53,873 bases of DNA from Williamwhitmania taraxaci (GCF_900096565.1 NZ_FMYP01000017.1:1-53873); one strand, 5' to 3'; counted from the stretch's first letter, positions 36,413 through 45,638 are shown. Notes: generated by a model not told the origin, from the letters alone. Made by a program: numbers and translations.

Positions 36413-38392
36413 CTATTTCAATACGAACACAAAGTCGCCACCCTCATCTCCAGTATCCTTAATATCACCAAACTGAGGCACCGTTTCGGTATTGTTTATA
36501 ACGGCAGGTTTAATACTTGCAAAAAGTTCTTCAGTACTAATATACTTTTGAGTATTCGAATCCAACCGTTTAACTAGCGTTTCCATGAAGATGCTCTTGT
36601 CTGGCACTTCGGTTAGGGTTCCACTAGTCATTGCCTTGCGGCTAGGTAGTTCATAGAGTTTATTTATGCTGTTTGGCGCATCACTAAACGCTTTTCTGGT
36701 TTTAAATATTCCACCGCTAAAGCATGCATCAGCTATAAGTAGCGTGTGCCGCGATTTTATAGCACCAATATAATCACGCAGAGTGCTATTGGCGAGCCAG
36801 TTTGCGGAACTCGACGATTTGGAATCGGACGGTAACCAGTAACCCAATTCTGTTTCTGGATTCCAGTAACCATGACCGGCATAAAAAATCACTATGTTAT
36901 CCTTTTTAGTAACCTTTTTGGTGAGCATATCAAATGCATCGATTATATTCTCGCGCGTTGCATTTTTTAAGAAATATACATTGTTTGCATCAAAGGTGTA
37001 TTTTCCAACTAAAAGTTTCGCCAAGGTTGCAGCGTCATTTACAGGCTCATCAAGATTATTAATTACCGAATCGGGGTATTCGTTAACGCCAATAATAAGA
37101 GCAAAATTCCTTTCTACCTGCTTGTCAAATACAAGATCGAGTTCTTCTGTCTCATTTGTTTCCTCTCGAGATGCTTGAGCATCCTTTCGTATAACGATGA
37201 ACTTACGTTCAGAGGTAGATCCATTTACGTCGGTAGCACGGATTACGATCTCATTCTTTCCCGGAACCAACTTTACGTTGGCCTCAAATGTACCACCCTC
37301 GGCAAGGATTGCGTCGGCATTACCAACTTTTACCTCAAAAATTCCGGTAACCGATTTGGCAACACCCTTTACCATAATGGTCTTGGAAAGAACTACAATG
37401 CCCTTATCTGGTTCAATGGACCGCATTCGTTTATCCTTCATCTGCATTGAAGGCTGCGCCAGGTAGCCACCTCTAGTCGTGCCATTTCCACCGACTAATG
37501 TTATACCGGTAGGTTCATTGACAATAATCTCCGGTGGATTTATCGCCACAGGAACTGGTGCTGGTTTCTCAAATGCAACAGCCAATGGACCAACAACAGA
37601 ATTAACGGTTTTTACCACAGCATTTCCTTGCATGGTTTGTGGTTTATCCGTAACAGGTAGATCCCTAAACTGAAACTTCCCCTTCTTGTAGTCGAGCGAG
37701 TAACTGTCGTAAGTAAGTATTTCAAAACCAAGATCAAGGGCCTTTGCGCGATCGAGATATTCCGGCACGCGTTCAAATACGAAACTAGCCTTTACCTTAT
37801 CGCCTGCATTAAATGTCAATGTTGGGGTAGAATAGCGTTCTGGACCCTTAACTGTTCCAAGCTCACCCGTTTGAGCATCAATCTTACGATTCTTGAAATC
37901 CGTGATGGTAACAAGTCCATTGAACATCTTGAGGTCGCGTTTACCGCCTGTATTCTCAATGGTCATGTCGAGCTGCATTTTGTTGTCGGGTAGCCGATGC
38001 AAACTCTCAAGTTTAAAAACAAACTTTAGAAAATCATCGGAATTAGGCACCATAGATTGACTTGTAGCTGTCAACTTTACGGTAAGACTACCTTTGACAA
38101 AACCTGCGTCTTTTTCGGCATCCCAAACCATCAAGCGCTCTACACCTCCAGCTAAACCTTTACCATAGTCGCCTGAAACGGTTTTCATGGGTAAAAATGC
38201 CTTCCCATCGAAAGAGTAGTAACCTGCAACTTCAAATTGTTGACCAAGTTTTTCACCTAAAATATCATATTCGAGGTTAATCTTGTTCCCCAGTTGCTTA
38301 ACTTTAACAACTTTAATTTCTTGAGCCGTTACACCCTCAAGAGCCAATAAGGAAATCATTAGCAGTGCCAGATTTCGGACAAAGTTTTTCAT
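36413..38392 (-). CDS. Secreted caspase-like (C14) protein with N-terminal beta domains
   Basis: 659 residues. The signal peptide is LALLMISLLALEGVTAQ (end about 24). Beta-rich modules fill about 25-280, a proline-rich linker follows, and an Ig-like domain lies at about 320-405 (GTFEANVKLVPGKNEIVIRATDVNGS, split). The caspase-like domain (about 430-659) has the catalytic dyad H507 (FYAGHGYW) and C557 (IADACFSGG), 50 residues apart, as in C14 enzymes. It should be a periplasmic or surface peptidase; its specificity is unknown. It follows a second secreted-protein gene by 11 bases, so the two are probably an operon. Confidence 0.9.
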   Translation of the reverse strand: MKNFVRNLALLMISLLALEGVTAQEIKVVKVKQLGNKINLEYDILGEKLGQQFEVAGYYSFDGKAFLPMKTVSGDYGKGLAGGVERLMVWDAEKDAGFVKGSLTVKLTATSQSMVPNSDDFLKFVFKLESLHRLPDNKMQLDMTIENTGGKRDLKMFNGLVTITDFKNRKIDAQTGELGTVKGPERYSTPTLTFNAGDKVKASFVFERVPEYLDRAKALDLGFEILTYDSYSLDYKKGKFQFRDLPVTDKPQTMQGNAVVKTVNSVVGPLAVAFEKPAPVPVAINPPEIIVNEPTGITLVGGNGTTRGGYLAQPSMQMKDKRMRSIEPDKGIVVLSKTIMVKGVAKSVTGIFEVKVGNADAILAEGGTFEANVKLVPGKNEIVIRATDVNGSTSERKFIVIRKDAQASREETNETEELDLVFDKQVERNFALIIGVNEYPDSVINNLDEPVNDAATLAKLLVGKYTFDANNVYFLKNATRENIIDAFDMLTKKVTKKDNIVIFYAGHGYWNPETELGYWLPSDSKSSSSANWLANSTLRDYIGAIKSRHTLLIADACFSGGIFKTRKAFSDAPNSINKLYELPSRKAMTSGTLTEVPDKSIFMETLVKRLDSNTQKYISTEELFASIKPAVINNTETVPQFGDIKDTGDEGGDFVFVLK

Positions 38393-38403
38393 GATTCTGG
38401 TCT

Positions 38404-39468
38404 TTATTTATTATTAATGTATATATCACCAAATTTTTCAAAGGCATCAAGAAACAGCAAATTCACTTGAATTTTATCATCCCGAAGCCTTGCCCCCTGA
38501 AACCCAAAACTCCCACGGATTCGAGAGGTTTCCCTAACGATATTCTCGGATTTAGGGCTGTAAGAATCCCCAATGCTGCGAACGAACTTCCGTCCAGCCT
38601 CAGCATGAGTTGTCATTTCGCGCATCCAACCACGAGTAAGGCCTGCCCATAAACCCGGGTAGGAAGTAAAGATTATGGTTGAATCATACTCATTAGGTCC
38701 ATAGTACTTGTAAGAGTAACTCGGGTAAGTATGCACCTTTGATTGTGTAGTAGAAGTAAAGTTATAGTGCCAATCGCGAAGGCGATAATTATAGCTAGTT
38801 TGTACATTTTTAGCAGGGTCGTTATAATCGGCAAAAAAGTAAACATCGTACTCTTCCTGCAACTCAAATACGTTATTCAAGTTGAATTCCAATCTAACAA
38901 TAGACGCTTTTGCTTCAACTGCATCTTGAACTTCTGTTTTATTTGGCAGTGAATATTTTACAAGAACAATTTGCTCATTGTAACGGGTAAAGTGCGAATC
39001 TAGAACCGCCAGTGAAGGCACATAAAAAGGAATATTTGAGCTAATCTTATAGTACGTATCATATTTCTGCCCTTGAAGGGTATACTTTCCCGAAACGCGC
39101 TCTATATTGTAAATATCTCTAAAATACTGGATTTTTGAATCAAACTGAAGTGCGATCATTCCCTTGGCACGCTCTATGGCTTGCACCATGGCTGAATCCC
39201 GAGTCATATCTGGATCGCTTACACCCACTGCAAAATATTCATCGCTGCTCGATAGAGGCGGATTGAAAAACCAACTGGGTATCGTATCGGGGTAGTAACT
39301 TATGCGTTTAATGTGTGTAAAGTGGGGCGACAAAACTTCATTGTTTTTTTGCCGCATAATCTCATACAGCAATTTCGCCTCCTGCGAATAGGCAGCACTT
39401 GCACCTACCACACAAACAATCAATATATTAATTACAAGAGCATATAAATATCGAACAGGGAACATCAT
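38404..39468 (-). CDS. Secreted protein of unknown function, LPP20-like segment
   Basis: 354 residues from ATG 39468, chosen because MMFPVRYLYALVINILIVCVVG opens a signal peptide ending near SAAYSQ. An upstream ATG at 39582 is in frame but adds 38 unconserved residues. The segment IPSWFFNPPLSSSDEYFAVGVSDPDMTRDSAMVQAIERAKGMIAL (described, about 55-100) recalls LPP20-type proteins: a PxWF-NPP opening, VG(V/E)S, then an Ala-rich helix of ERAK type. The rest is not recognised. It lies 11 bases before the caspase-like gene and 120 bases after the LuxR-type regulator gene, all on the same strand. Confidence 0.75.
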   Translation of the reverse strand: MMFPVRYLYALVINILIVCVVGASAAYSQEAKLLYEIMRQKNNEVLSPHFTHIKRISYYPDTIPSWFFNPPLSSSDEYFAVGVSDPDMTRDSAMVQAIERAKGMIALQFDSKIQYFRDIYNIERVSGKYTLQGQKYDTYYKISSNIPFYVPSLAVLDSHFTRYNEQIVLVKYSLPNKTEVQDAVEAKASIVRLEFNLNNVFELQEEYDVYFFADYNDPAKNVQTSYNYRLRDWHYNFTSTTQSKVHTYPSYSYKYYGPNEYDSTIIFTSYPGLWAGLTRGWMREMTTHAEAGRKFVRSIGDSYSPKSENIVRETSRIRGSFGFQGARLRDDKIQVNLLFLDAFEKFGDIYINNK

Positions 39469-39588
39469 ACCCACATTTTTTTCCAATAAGCCCCACCAAG
39501 ATAAGCGAAAAATGTAGAAATGTTTTGGGTTGTTGTTACTTCGTAGGAGATTTTTGTTTTTGCGTATGGAGTTGTTGAGCATTGTTGC

Positions 39589-40185
39589 TCAAGGGACATC
39601 CTCAATATCGATCAACTTGTTTAGAATGGCATAAACGGTGAGGCCCGATGCCGACTTTATTCCTAACTTTCGGGTGATGTTTTTGCGATGAGTGATTACT
39701 GTGTGAATTGAAATGAAGTTTTTATCGGCAATTTCCTTATTAGGCAAACCCAGCGAAACATCCCGAACAATCATCAACTCTTTTGGAGTGAGTTCGCCTA
39801 TGGGTAGTTCTACGTCCATCTCTTTATAATGAATTCCGATCATACCCTTAACAATTTGTATTATAGAACTTTTACCGTCATGTAGATGAACAATACAAGA
39901 CACCTGGCTCGCGTATTCAAAGTCGTGATTACCGCTCAAGAGGGCAACAAATCGTGTTTCGCAACTTTGGCCAAATAGACATCGTAAGCTAACGGCACCA
40001 GTAGGCAAAAGACTCGGATTAAAAATGAGATAATCGGGACGAAGATCCACCACAGCCTTTACGATTCGTTCGCAATCGTCCACCTCCCTTAACACGGATG
40101 TATTTCCAATTTCTTCAATAGTGCTAACAAGCCCACGCCTAATCAGGTATGAGGGATCGGCAACCACAAAGGTTACCCGTTTCAT
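39589..40185 (-). CDS. LuxR-type response regulator with degenerate receiver
   Basis: 198 residues. The N-terminal part (1-115) has a receiver-like pattern (FVVADPSYLIRRGL, RPDYLIFNPSLLP), but the phospho-accepting Asp is replaced by Asn56. The C-terminal HTH (about 128-190) is a good LuxR/NarL domain: LTPKELMIVRDVSLGLPNKEIADKNFISIHTVITHRKNITRKLGI (quoted in part). It probably works without phosphorylation. Its start overlaps the stop of the di-iron protein gene by 4 bases (ATGA), which indicates coupled translation. Confidence 0.9.
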   Translation of the reverse strand: MKRVTFVVADPSYLIRRGLVSTIEEIGNTSVLREVDDCERIVKAVVDLRPDYLIFNPSLLPTGAVSLRCLFGQSCETRFVALLSGNHDFEYASQVSCIVHLHDGKSSIIQIVKGMIGIHYKEMDVELPIGELTPKELMIVRDVSLGLPNKEIADKNFISIHTVITHRKNITRKLGIKSASGLTVYAILNKLIDIEDVP

Positions 40186-40919
40186 ACAGCATACCCTCCC
40201 GGCCTTTTAAGGGCAATTTCCATGGCCAAAACTTTGGGGACAAGAATCCTCTCTTCAATTACGGTATGGTCCTCGAGTTCCTTCTCCATACTTGAGAGTT
40301 CCAGTAGAATGGCCGTTACCACCTTGCCATTATCGATTGGCGGTAAATACTTTATAAGAATATTGCGCAAATCAGAGAGTTTTTCCTCAATATCTTCATG
40401 CTGCTGGTTGAACACCGACATGGAGTAATTTTCCATCCTGTTTTTTAAATCGGGCGTGATCACACCCGACACAAAACAATCGGAAATCATAATGGAATAA
40501 GGAAAAACAACACTATCCTCAAACCGAATATGTTCCATAAATTCAGCCACATAGTTGCTAAAAAACTTATCAATAAGCCCAACATGAGCCTCACCACCAT
40601 GATATTGCGCCAATAGTTGGATCTTCTCCCGAATGGAAATAAACTTCTCCTCATAGAAGTATGCATGGGACTTCAGTAGATAGTTGACTACAACTTCCAC
40701 CCCATACTTTGAAGCCTTTTTTGAAGGAGTATACAATTCATCGCAGAAAAGATTGGTCGTCTCCAGAAAAAAGTCAACATCAACGCTATAGCTATCGCAG
40801 ACTTGGGCCACCGTTTTCTCACCAAACCCAAGCCTGATTCCAAATCGATGAATTATGGGAAGCAGCTGAATGTGGTCATGAATAACCTCAGCCATTTTAG
40901 TGGAATGAGTAATAATCAT
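40182..40919 (-). CDS. RIC/YtfE-like hemerythrin-domain protein
   Basis: 245 residues, close to RIC/ScdA length. The N-terminal 50 residues resemble the ScdA_N domain (LLPIIHRFGIRLGFGEKTVAQVC) but lack its CC pair. A four-helix hemerythrin-like domain follows with candidate iron ligands in SHAYFYEEKF, EFMEHIRFEDSVVFPY, NQQHEDIEEKL and EDHTVIEERILVP. RIC proteins repair nitrosatively or oxidatively damaged Fe-S clusters. Here the protein is coupled by a 4-base overlap to a LuxR-type regulator, so it could instead be the O2 or NO sensor of that regulator. This role is inferred. Confidence 0.87.
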   Translation of the reverse strand: MIITHSTKMAEVIHDHIQLLPIIHRFGIRLGFGEKTVAQVCDSYSVDVDFFLETTNLFCDELYTPSKKASKYGVEVVVNYLLKSHAYFYEEKFISIREKIQLLAQYHGGEAHVGLIDKFFSNYVAEFMEHIRFEDSVVFPYSIMISDCFVSGVITPDLKNRMENYSMSVFNQQHEDIEEKLSDLRNILIKYLPPIDNGKVVTAILLELSSMEKELEDHTVIEERILVPKVLAMEIALKRPGGYAV

Positions 40920-40953
40920 AGTTAATCGTTTTACATTTCAGAAACAGAGACCT

Positions 40954-40961
40954 CAAAAATA
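40954..40961 (-). promoter_or_regulatory. Candidate -7 box for the di-iron/regulator operon
   Basis: TATTTTTG on the minus strand, 35 bases before the ATG; no TTTG at the -33 position, as in an activator-dependent promoter. Confidence 0.4.
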
Positions 40962-41205
40962 TGTTCGCCACCTCAGGGCTGGAAAAAGAAAAGCATCGGC
41001 CACGCCTATGTGATTATAATAATGGATTAACTCAATATAGATTAAACCTTTCTCCAGAATAGAGTCTACAATTGACTGATATCAAATACAACGACAAAAA
41101 TTAGATACCCAAAAAACTAGTGATATGTTTTTTGAAGAAAAACAAATTCTGTTAAAAGCCGTGTTAAATATATTGTTTAGCATAAAATATTTAGCCGAAT
41201 GGAGT

Positions 41206-41213
41206 TACATTTG
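41206..41213 (+). promoter_or_regulatory. Candidate -7 box for the DUF1573 gene
   Basis: TACATTTG, 33 bases before the ATG. The -33 element is not clear. Confidence 0.45.
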
Positions 41214-41246
41214 CCTAGTATCTAAATCTTAGAAATTTACACTACA

Positions 41247-41654
41247 ATGAAAAAGAACTTAATAATCACAGCCTTGGTTTGCCTTCTGGGCACAGTATCG
41301 GTTAATGCTCAAGTTGCTGACACATCCAAAGTGAACGCCGCAACTCCTGAAATTAGTTTCGCTAACACGGAACATGACTACCAAACCATTGAGCAAGGTG
41401 GTAACGGAACCTACAAATTTACATTTACCAATACAGGGAAGACACCGCTTATCCTAACCAATGTTGTATCCTCTTGCGGATGCACAACACCTATCTGGCC
41501 CAAAGAACCCATTAAACCAAGTGGAAAAGCAGAAATTGAAGTAGGCTATAATACTAATATTGTTGGACCATTCAGCAAGTCGATAACCGTGTTTTCCAAT
41601 GGAAAAACATCTCCCGTTGTGCTACACATCAAAGGCGAGGTGAAGTCCAAATAA
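41247..41654 (+). CDS. DUF1573 secreted protein
   Basis: 135 residues. A signal peptide ends near VSVNAQ. The rest is a single Ig-like DUF1573 domain: ISFANTEHDYQTIEQGG, YKFTFTNTGKTPLIL, the invariant SSCGCTTPIWPKEPIKPSGKAEIEVGYN stretch (quoted in part) and a final beta-strand VVLHIKGEV. Such proteins are abundant in Bacteroidota envelopes; the function is unknown. The gene is followed 34 bases later by an aminotransferase gene, with no terminator seen between. Confidence 0.93.
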   Translation: MKKNLIITALVCLLGTVSVNAQVADTSKVNAATPEISFANTEHDYQTIEQGGNGTYKFTFTNTGKTPLILTNVVSSCGCTTPIWPKEPIKPSGKAEIEVGYNTNIVGPFSKSITVFSNGKTSPVVLHIKGEVKSK

Positions 41655-41688
41655 TCCTTACGAGAATCTTACCATTAACAACATCGTC

Positions 41689-42888
41689 ATGCCCAAAATT
41701 TCTGAAAAGGGGAAGGCAATGCCCTCCTCTCCAATACGTAAATTAGTTCCTTTTGCCGAAGCGGCGAAAAAAAGAGGAGTGAAAGTTTACCACCTCAACA
41801 TTGGTCAACCAGATATTCCTACACCACAAATTGCGTTGGATGCTGTTCGCAATTGCACAGATAAAGTTATTGAATACAGCCACTCTGCCGGGAATGAATC
41901 TTACCGCAAGGGGCTTGCCAAATACTATAAAAGCATCGGCGTTGAGATTGACCATACGCAAATGCTTATAACAACAGGCGGTTCGGAGGCAATCACCATT
42001 GCTCTTATGACTTGCCTCGATCCTGGTGATGAGGTTATCATTCCAGAACCATTTTATGCCAATTACAATGGGTTTGCCACCCAAGCAGGTATTGTGGTTA
42101 AACCAATAACCTCAAGCATTTCGAATGACTTTGCTCTTCCAGCAATTTCGGAGTTCGAAAAGCTCATTACCCCAAAAACTAAGGGTATTGTTATTTGCAA
42201 CCCCAACAATCCAACGGGTTACCTCTACACCAAATCGGAGTTGGAACAACTGGCAATGCTCATAAAAAAGTATGACCTCTATCTTTTCTCCGATGAGGTA
42301 TACCGTGAGTTCTGCTACGATGGCAACGAACATTTCTCCGCCATGAACCTACCTGGTCTTGACCAGAATGTTATCCTGATGGATTCTGTTTCGAAACGAT
42401 ACTCCATGTGTGGCGTTAGAATTGGCGCTCTTATTACCCGAAATAAAGAGGTGATAGATGCAGCCATGAAATTTGCTCAAGCAAGGTTATGCCCACCATC
42501 GTATGGACAAATTGCCGCTGAAGCTGCTCTGGAAACCCCTGCCGACTATTTTGTAGGAGTTTACAATGAGTATATTGCCCGAAGAAATTTCATGGTAGAA
42601 GCCCTTAATAAGATGGAAGGCGTATACTGCCCTCGTCCAAAGGGTGCATTTTATACTGTTGTAAAACTTCCCATCGACGATTCCGATAAGTTTTCGCAAT
42701 GGTTACTTGATGATTTCCAATACAATGGCCACACCGTAATGCTTGCTCCTGCAACAGGTTTTTATGCAACATGTGGCTTAGGGAAAAATGAGGTTCGCAT
42801 CGCTTACGTTCTCAAAATTGAGGACCTTAAGGGGGCTATGGAATGCCTCGATGTTGCGCTGAAGCAATATCCGGGTAGAACCATCTAG
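41689..42888 (+). CDS. PLP-dependent aminotransferase, class I/II
   Basis: 399 residues. Fold-type I features are LNIGQPDIPTP at the N-terminus, TTGGSEAI for phosphate contact, CNPNNPTGYLYTKSE, FSDEVYREF, and the PLP-binding K236 in MDSVSKRYSMCGVRIG. The SVSKRYSMCG context is typical of Bacteroidota enzymes annotated as aspartate- or aromatic-type aminotransferases; the substrate cannot be fixed by eye. It uses the cofactor made by pdxH in this window. A terminator follows. Confidence 0.94.
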   Translation: MPKISEKGKAMPSSPIRKLVPFAEAAKKRGVKVYHLNIGQPDIPTPQIALDAVRNCTDKVIEYSHSAGNESYRKGLAKYYKSIGVEIDHTQMLITTGGSEAITIALMTCLDPGDEVIIPEPFYANYNGFATQAGIVVKPITSSISNDFALPAISEFEKLITPKTKGIVICNPNNPTGYLYTKSELEQLAMLIKKYDLYLFSDEVYREFCYDGNEHFSAMNLPGLDQNVILMDSVSKRYSMCGVRIGALITRNKEVIDAAMKFAQARLCPPSYGQIAAEAALETPADYFVGVYNEYIARRNFMVEALNKMEGVYCPRPKGAFYTVVKLPIDDSDKFSQWLLDDFQYNGHTVMLAPATGFYATCGLGKNEVRIAYVLKIEDLKGAMECLDVALKQYPGRTI

Positions 42889-42900
42889 AATTAAAAATTG

Positions 42901-42929
42901 AAAGAGCTCCTTCCGGGGCTCTTTTTTTT
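42901..42929 (+). terminator. Terminator of the aminotransferase gene
   Basis: AGAGCTCC pairs with GGGGCTCT around TTCC, followed by eight T. Confidence 0.85.
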
Positions 42930-42969
42930 AAACCAATGTGGCATTGAGTTGTTGGTGAAATAAAAACCA

Positions 42970-43245
42970 ATGGACTTAGGTTTACAAGATCAACTCTTTG
43001 TTGTAATTGGTGCCTGTTCCGGATTAGGCCGTGCAGTTGCCGAAAATTTATTACACGAAGGTGCTCGTGTTATTGTGATCGGCCGACGTGCCAAACTTCA
43101 AAAATCCATAGAAGAATCATTCCACGGCAACGTTGAAACCCTAGTGGCCACCATAACCACCCTTCCACTCTCACCAATCTCCAGTTTTATCACTGGACAA
43201 ACCATATCCGTTGACGGAGGAGCTAGTAAAGGAATATTTGGGTGA
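42970..43245 (+). pseudogene. Short-chain dehydrogenase with an internal deletion
   Basis: 91 residues where the family has about 250. The first 60 are a normal SDR start, with a nucleotide site IGACSGLGRAVAENLLHEGARVIVIGRR. The last 30 are a normal SDR end, SSFITGQTISVDGGASKGIFG. The middle, with the NAG motif and the catalytic Ser, Tyr and Lys, is missing. The join is near residues 58-68 and the frame is kept. It cannot be an active dehydrogenase. The flanks look undisturbed, so this is a clean deletion of roughly 450-500 bases. Confidence 0.85.
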
Positions 43246-43402
43246 TCACATTATCGATATCGGATCCCTTTACTTAATCCAATAAATGCTCAACATTTCC
43301 AAAGGAGGAATCTACTGTTTATCAATTTTCTGCACTAAATTGGTGCTGCAAAAATAGTTTCTTACGGATTAAACATATTCAGACTTAGATTGTCGAATAG
43401 AA

Positions 43403-43436
43403 TTGCGCCAAGACAGTTAATAATCAGCTATTTTTG
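43403..43436 (+). promoter_or_regulatory. Candidate promoter of the M3 peptidase gene
   Basis: TATTTTTG (43429-43436), with a TTG 23 bases upstream (spacing slightly long), 40 bases before the start codon. Confidence 0.4.
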
Positions 43437-43476
43437 CTGCATACATTCAACTTACAAACCATAATAAACACAAACC

Positions 43477-45585
43477 GTGAAAAAAAATCTAATTTTGGCC
43501 TTACTTGCAGGAATGGCACTTACCTCCTGCAACAAGGGAGGCGGGGACTCCGAAAACCCATTCTTTAGCGAGTATGAAACTCCATTCGGAGTTCCGGCAT
43601 TCGATAAAATAAAGACAGAGCATTATCTTCCAGCCTTTAAGGAAGGAATCAAACAGCAGCAGGCTGAGATTGCAAGTATTGTTAAGAATACCGAAGCACC
43701 TACCTTCGAAAATACTATTCTTGCGATGGAGAATAGTGGTGGACTGCTCGATAGAGTAAGTGGCGTATTCTTAAATATCACCGAATCCAACAGCACTGAT
43801 ACCATTCAGGCTATTGCCGATTCAGTTGCCCCACTTCTCTCCAAGAATAACGACGACATTTATCTCAATGCAGAACTTTTTCAGAAAGTAAAAGTCATCA
43901 ACGACCAAAAAGCGCAACTCTCCCTCAATCAAGAGCAGAAAATGCTGCTGGACAAAATCTACAAAAATTTCGTTAGAGGTGGAGCAAATCTTGACTCAAG
44001 TAAGCAAGCACGCTTCCGTGAGGTAAATGGAAAGTTGGCACTGCTCGAACTTCAATTCAGCAAGAATCAACTTAAAGAAAATGATGGGTTCAAACTTGTA
44101 ATTGACAATAAGGATGACCTAATTGGACTTCCTGAATCTATTATTATGGCGGCAGCGGAACAGGCCAAAGCGGATAAAATGGATGGAAAATGGGTGTTCA
44201 CACTTTCAAAACCCAGCCTTATTCCTTTTATTACCTATTCGCAGAAACGCGAGTTGAGAGAAAAAATCTATATGGCATATGCCAATAGAGCCAACAATAA
44301 AAACGATTATAACAACAACCCCGTAATTGCAAAAATCCTTCCCCTAACCTTAGAGAAAGCACAACTCTTAGGGTTTTCATCCTTCGCCCACTTTATGTTG
44401 GATAATACTATGGCTAAAACGCCAGAAAACGTTTATAACCTTTTGAACCAAATTTGGACCCCTGCCATAAAAAAGGCAAACGAAGAGGTTGCAGATATGC
44501 AACAAATGATTGCTAAAGAGGGTGGTAAGTTTAAACTAGCATCTTGGGATTGGTGGTATTATTCGGAAAAGGTAAGGAAAGAGAAATACGCCCTCGACGA
44601 GGAGATGCTTCGTCCCTACTTTAAGCTGGAGAACGTTAGAGAAGGAATTTTCTATATGGCAAAAAAGCTTTATGGACTAACCTTTGAAGGAAACAAAACA
44701 CTTCCAAAGTATGATCCATCGGCAGTAAGCTTCGAGGTAAAAGATTCAACAGGCAACCTTCTAGCCATCCTCTACATGGATTACTTCCCACGTCCAAGCA
44801 AGCGTGGTGGTGCATGGTGTACCAACTTCCGCAACGAAAAGATAGTTGATGGAAAGCGTATTGCACCTGTAGTATCGATTGTGACTAACTTTACTAAACC
44901 TGTTGGAGACCAACCAGCCCTGCTAAACTACGACGAGGTTTCGACACTATTCCATGAATTTGGGCACGCACTACATGCTATGCAAACAAAGGTAACCTAC
45001 GGTAGCCTTTCTGGGACATCAGTTGCTCGCGACTTTGTTGAACTCCCATCGCAGATTTCTGAAAACTGGGCATCAGAGCCAGAAATGCTTCAGGTATATG
45101 CAAAGCACTACAAGACTGGTGAGGTTATTCCTGCTGAATTGATCGAGAAAATGAAAAAGAGCGGAACGTTCAACCAAGGGTTTGTCACCACGGAATATCT
45201 TGCCGCCTCATACCTCGATTTAGGTCTTTATGCCGACACTATGCTTGCCGGATTCGATGCTCAAAAGTTTGAAAAAACCACCATGGACAAGCTAGGCTTA
45301 ATTCCTGAAATTCTGCCTCGCTACCGGAGTACCTACTTCGGCCACATCTTTGGAGGTGGATATGCTACTGGATACTACAGCTACATTTGGGCTGAAGTGC
45401 TTGATGCCGATGCTTTCAATGCATTTAAGGAAACTGGAAACATTTTCGACAAGAAAACAGCAACATCATTCCTTCAAAATGTTCTCGAAAAAGGCGGTAC
45501 CGAAGAAGCCATGGACCTCTATAAAGCATTTAGAGGCAAAGAACCAAACATCGATCCATTGCTTATCCGTCGTGGATTGAAGTAA
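43477..45585 (+). CDS. M3-family zinc metallopeptidase (Dcp-like) lipoprotein
   Basis: 702 residues starting at GTG 43477. A lipoprotein signal (LLAGMALTSC, Cys20) is followed by Asn-Lys-Gly. The zinc motif HEFGH is at H493-E494-H497 (STLFHEFGHALHAM) with the third ligand expected in the following SEN/WASEPE helix. The C-terminal FGGGYATGYYSYIWAEVLDADAF is typical of peptidyl-dipeptidase Dcp. It probably trims oligopeptides in the periplasm. It stands alone between a deleted SDR gene and a bidirectional terminator. Confidence 0.94.
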   Translation: MKKNLILALLAGMALTSCNKGGGDSENPFFSEYETPFGVPAFDKIKTEHYLPAFKEGIKQQQAEIASIVKNTEAPTFENTILAMENSGGLLDRVSGVFLNITESNSTDTIQAIADSVAPLLSKNNDDIYLNAELFQKVKVINDQKAQLSLNQEQKMLLDKIYKNFVRGGANLDSSKQARFREVNGKLALLELQFSKNQLKENDGFKLVIDNKDDLIGLPESIIMAAAEQAKADKMDGKWVFTLSKPSLIPFITYSQKRELREKIYMAYANRANNKNDYNNNPVIAKILPLTLEKAQLLGFSSFAHFMLDNTMAKTPENVYNLLNQIWTPAIKKANEEVADMQQMIAKEGGKFKLASWDWWYYSEKVRKEKYALDEEMLRPYFKLENVREGIFYMAKKLYGLTFEGNKTLPKYDPSAVSFEVKDSTGNLLAILYMDYFPRPSKRGGAWCTNFRNEKIVDGKRIAPVVSIVTNFTKPVGDQPALLNYDEVSTLFHEFGHALHAMQTKVTYGSLSGTSVARDFVELPSQISENWASEPEMLQVYAKHYKTGEVIPAELIEKMKKSGTFNQGFVTTEYLAASYLDLGLYADTMLAGFDAQKFEKTTMDKLGLIPEILPRYRSTYFGHIFGGGYATGYYSYIWAEVLDADAFNAFKETGNIFDKKTATSFLQNVLEKGGTEEAMDLYKAFRGKEPNIDPLLIRRGLK

Positions 45586-45605
45586 ATGGTTTGATTATAC
45601 TAATT

Positions 45606-45638
45606 ACAAAACGCCATCCTAGTAAGGATGGCGTTTTT
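45606..45638. terminator. Bidirectional terminator
   Basis: AAAACGCCATCCT pairs with AGGATGGCGTTTTT around AGTA, between convergent genes. Confidence 0.9.

Larger units (their letters stand above)
40920..41246. other. Divergent intergenic region
   Basis: 327 bases between the di-iron protein gene (minus) and the DUF1573 gene (plus), with no gene. Two -7 type boxes face outward, at 40954-40961 and 41206-41213. The middle is AT-rich without a clear repeat. Confidence 0.55.
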
